Part shown: positions 62,530 to 64,000 of the stretch, piece after piece
Layout of the letters: each line of letters opens with the position of its first letter
Numbering within the stretch: the stretch's first letter is position 1
NCBI GenBank assembly: GCA_016929595.1
Contig: JAFGIN010000056.1
Span: forward strand, 1-64,000
Reading direction: 5' to 3'
DNA: 64,000 nt
Source: Chitinispirillaceae bacterium
Lineage (GTDB): Bacteria; Fibrobacterota; Chitinivibrionia; Chitinivibrionales; Chitinispirillaceae
Program-made: the position numbers and the translations under genes
The notes under the pieces: generated by a model
What the model was told of the DNA's origin: nothing
Database searches by the model: none
What the model saw: only the letters and a program-made list of their open reading frames with translations

Positions 62530-63401
62530 AGATTGTCACGCTCCGCAAGCAGCAGGACGAATGCGAATAATGCAAATGCTGCAGCAACAATAATTCCAGA
62601 ATACTTTTTTACCGACCTGTCTGCATCCACTGAACGTTCTGGAATATCTTTTCTCTTTTCACCTGGCTTTAACATCTCCAGTGTTACCGTATCAACAACA
62701 CCATTTGCAATTGTAACGTTTTTCACTGCAACTTCATACCCATCCAGTGTTCCCTTGATCAAATAATTTCCCGGTTTTACCAGCGAATCAACAAAGGGAG
62801 CCGTACCACGGTTTTTCCCATTTACCGAAACTGCGGCTCCTTCAGGTTTGCTTAAATAGGTTACCACCGCCGGCTTCAGAAGTTCTATTTTGATTTGTTG
62901 CGTATCTTTTGTTGAAACAAGAATTTCTGTTCTTTTCTGGTAATAACCTTTCATTTTAAAAACCAGATTGTGTTTGCCCGGAACTACACTGCTCACCGTT
63001 ATCGGTGTCACTCCAAGCACAGAATCATTCAAAATTACCGCAGCCCCGGCAGGAACAGAACTGATCTGCAAAACAGTTGTGACCGGAACTGATACTACGT
63101 CGGTACTCGAATCTGTCTTCAAATCGCCTGCCTGCAGCTCGCTACCAGACAAACTCCCCTGAACCATTGAAGATGAATCAGCTCCAACACGAGCCGCAGA
63201 ATTGGAATCTGGCAATTGATCTCCAGAAATAGTTTCTATAGCAATATCAGCTCCTTTTGTGCTCAGTGAGTCCCTGATGTTTCCAGTAGTGGAGTCGGTC
63301 ACGGCACCAGAACTGTTTTCGCCCGTTTTTTCCTGAGAAAATGCCGAGAACATAGAAGCTAGCAACAGAAGAGTTATCGTTCCTGAAAAAATTCTGTTCA
63401 T
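62526..63401 (-). CDS. PEGA-domain envelope protein
   Basis: This 291-aa protein has a signal peptide, a Ser/Asp-rich low-complexity stretch (about 25-105) and two PEGA domains. The first has SVPAGAAVILNDSVLGVTPI and GKHNLVFKMKGYY; the second has SKPEGAAVSVNGKNRGTAPF and GNYLIKGTLDGYE. A C-terminal membrane helix (about 268-284) follows. PEGA domains are small surface beta-sandwiches in S-layer-like or envelope proteins of many phyla. It is translationally coupled to the SUMF1-type gene. AAAGGAG precedes the ATG. The arrangement suggests an inner-membrane-anchored periplasmic protein. Confidence 0.85.
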   Translation of the reverse strand: MNRIFSGTITLLLLASMFSAFSQEKTGENSSGAVTDSTTGNIRDSLSTKGADIAIETISGDQLPDSNSAARVGADSSSMVQGSLSGSELQAGDLKTDSSTDVVSVPVTTVLQISSVPAGAAVILNDSVLGVTPITVSSVVPGKHNLVFKMKGYYQKRTEILVSTKDTQQIKIELLKPAVVTYLSKPEGAAVSVNGKNRGTAPFVDSLVKPGNYLIKGTLDGYEVAVKNVTIANGVVDTVTLEMLKPGEKRKDIPERSVDADRSVKKYSGIIVAAAFALFAFVLLLAERDNL

Positions 63402-63588
63402 GAAGTATCTCCTTTAATCAAATATAACCATTACCGCGATCGTTACCCAGGTTCAGGTTACCATGAATATACTAAAGTGTATACAGCATCTTAAAATACT
63501 GCTTGCAAGTACTTCAAAGAATTGAAGACAAGAATTATTTTTAGCTGATAATGATTGTAAAAATATAAAGCCTGGAATAAATTTATTC

Positions 63589-64000
63589 ATGTTCTTTCCC
63601 TTCAGACTCACACCGGGTGTACTACAATACACTTTCTCAATCCTGATCCTCAGTGCTCCATCATACCTTTTCGGTCAGACTCATCCGGATTCGGTTGTTA
63701 CAGTGCCGGAAAAATCAGAAATAAAAGCTGAAACGACATCGCGCAAAAAAAATGAGATAACCGATACGGTTTTTTACGAAGCAGCGACAATTTTTTATGA
63801 TAATGAAGAAAAAGTGCTCAAACTTACCGGAAACGCCAGAGTGCGGTATCAAAAAATGCAACTGCATTCTGATACTATTGTTTACACCATTAACGACAAC
63901 CTGTTTACCGCTTCCGGTTTACCTCTACTGATAGAATCAACAGATACAACTGTCGGTGACCATATGGTTTACAATATAAAAACCAGACGCGGCCGGGTCC
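63589..64000 (+). CDS. LptD/OstA-like LPS assembly protein, N-terminal part (runs off the window)
   Basis: An ATG at 63589 opens a frame that continues past the end of the window (137 codons visible). It starts with a signal peptide (QYTFSILILSAPSYLFG) followed by a polar spacer. The segment FYEAATIFYDNEEKVLKLTGNARVRYQKMQLHSDTIVY is typical of OstA-type beta-jellyroll repeats (base-on-lipid scaffolding in LptA, LptC and the N-terminus of LptD). FCB bacteria often have LptD proteins that begin in this way. The outer-membrane barrel part lies beyond the window, so LptD is likely but LptA-like is not excluded. Confidence 0.7.
   Translation, partial: MFFPFRLTPGVLQYTFSILILSAPSYLFGQTHPDSVVTVPEKSEIKAETTSRKKNEITDTVFYEAATIFYDNEEKVLKLTGNARVRYQKMQLHSDTIVYTINDNLFTASGLPLLIESTDTTVGDHMVYNIKTRRGRV

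Overview
The window looks like a chromosomal segment of a Gram-negative bacterium of the FCB group. A Fibrobacterota/Chitinivibrionia-like organism is my best guess, by inference only. The supporting traits are a gingipain-type protease and a propeller protein ending in FlgD-like or type IX-style C-terminal modules, a fused alpha/beta 2-oxoacid dehydrogenase E1, a short primary-type sigma factor, an AgmX/PglI-type TonB-like protein, an LptD-type outer-membrane assembly protein and several secreted lipoproteins. A PerR/rubredoxin/rubrerythrin operon and a membrane pyrophosphatase suggest an anaerobic or microaerophilic lifestyle. I saw no rRNA, tRNA, CRISPR array, prophage or complete insertion sequence.

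Layout. 0.3-13.4 kb, minus strand: a GyrI-like protein, SMC, a C25 peptidase and a giant acyl-CoA dehydratase activase. 13.7-17.4 kb: an unrecognised 574-aa protein facing asnS and apt. 17.7-22.8 kb: a TatT-type lipoprotein, then an endonuclease/phosphatase-like lipoprotein downstream of an anti-sigma/ECF-sigma pair, and a TonB-like protein. 23.2-29.8 kb, plus strand: a sugar porter, a decayed PEP-CTERM protein with a MITE/REP-like hairpin element, an ABC-F ATPase, a radical-SAM/SPASM protein and an outer-membrane-type protein. 30.1-32.3 kb: a PerR operon with its own Fur-type box. 32.3-43.1 kb, minus strand: a 5'-truncated propeller gene, hppA, and a five-gene run of GT2-DUF2062, PaaK-like ligase, RadC, lipoyl-KASIII fusion and fused E1. 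43.3-49.3 kb, plus strand: aconitase, a minisatellite, a broken flavodoxin-fold reductase and a four-gene pseudopilin operon. 49.4-55.9 kb: aroD, two radical-SAM proteins, a hidden 50-aa ORF, a Trk/Ktr K+ uptake pair and a primary-type sigma factor. 56-64 kb: a small membrane protein, a divergent AnmK-like protein, a YbiT-type ABC-F protein, a polysaccharide deacetylase, a Trm112-like protein, PEGA and SUMF1-type envelope proteins and the start of an LptD-like gene.

The most unusual locus is 39.77-43.06 kb. A single-chain E1 (alpha plus beta) overlaps by four bases a protein in which a lipoyl domain is fused to a complete ketoacyl synthase III domain (Cys235, His372, Asn402). The normal E2 acyltransferase core is missing. 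The inference is that an acyl group made from a 2-oxoacid is passed on the lipoyl arm directly to a condensing or acyl-transferring thiolase-fold enzyme, without free acyl-CoA. The downstream ligase and glycosyltransferase make a lipid or polyketide-like product plausible.

Other notable signals are a ferredoxin-rubrerythrin fusion that keeps an internal ribosome-binding site and TTG start, a recurring short intergenic element with a hairpin core (three clear copies, two weaker), and several gene remnants next to repeats.
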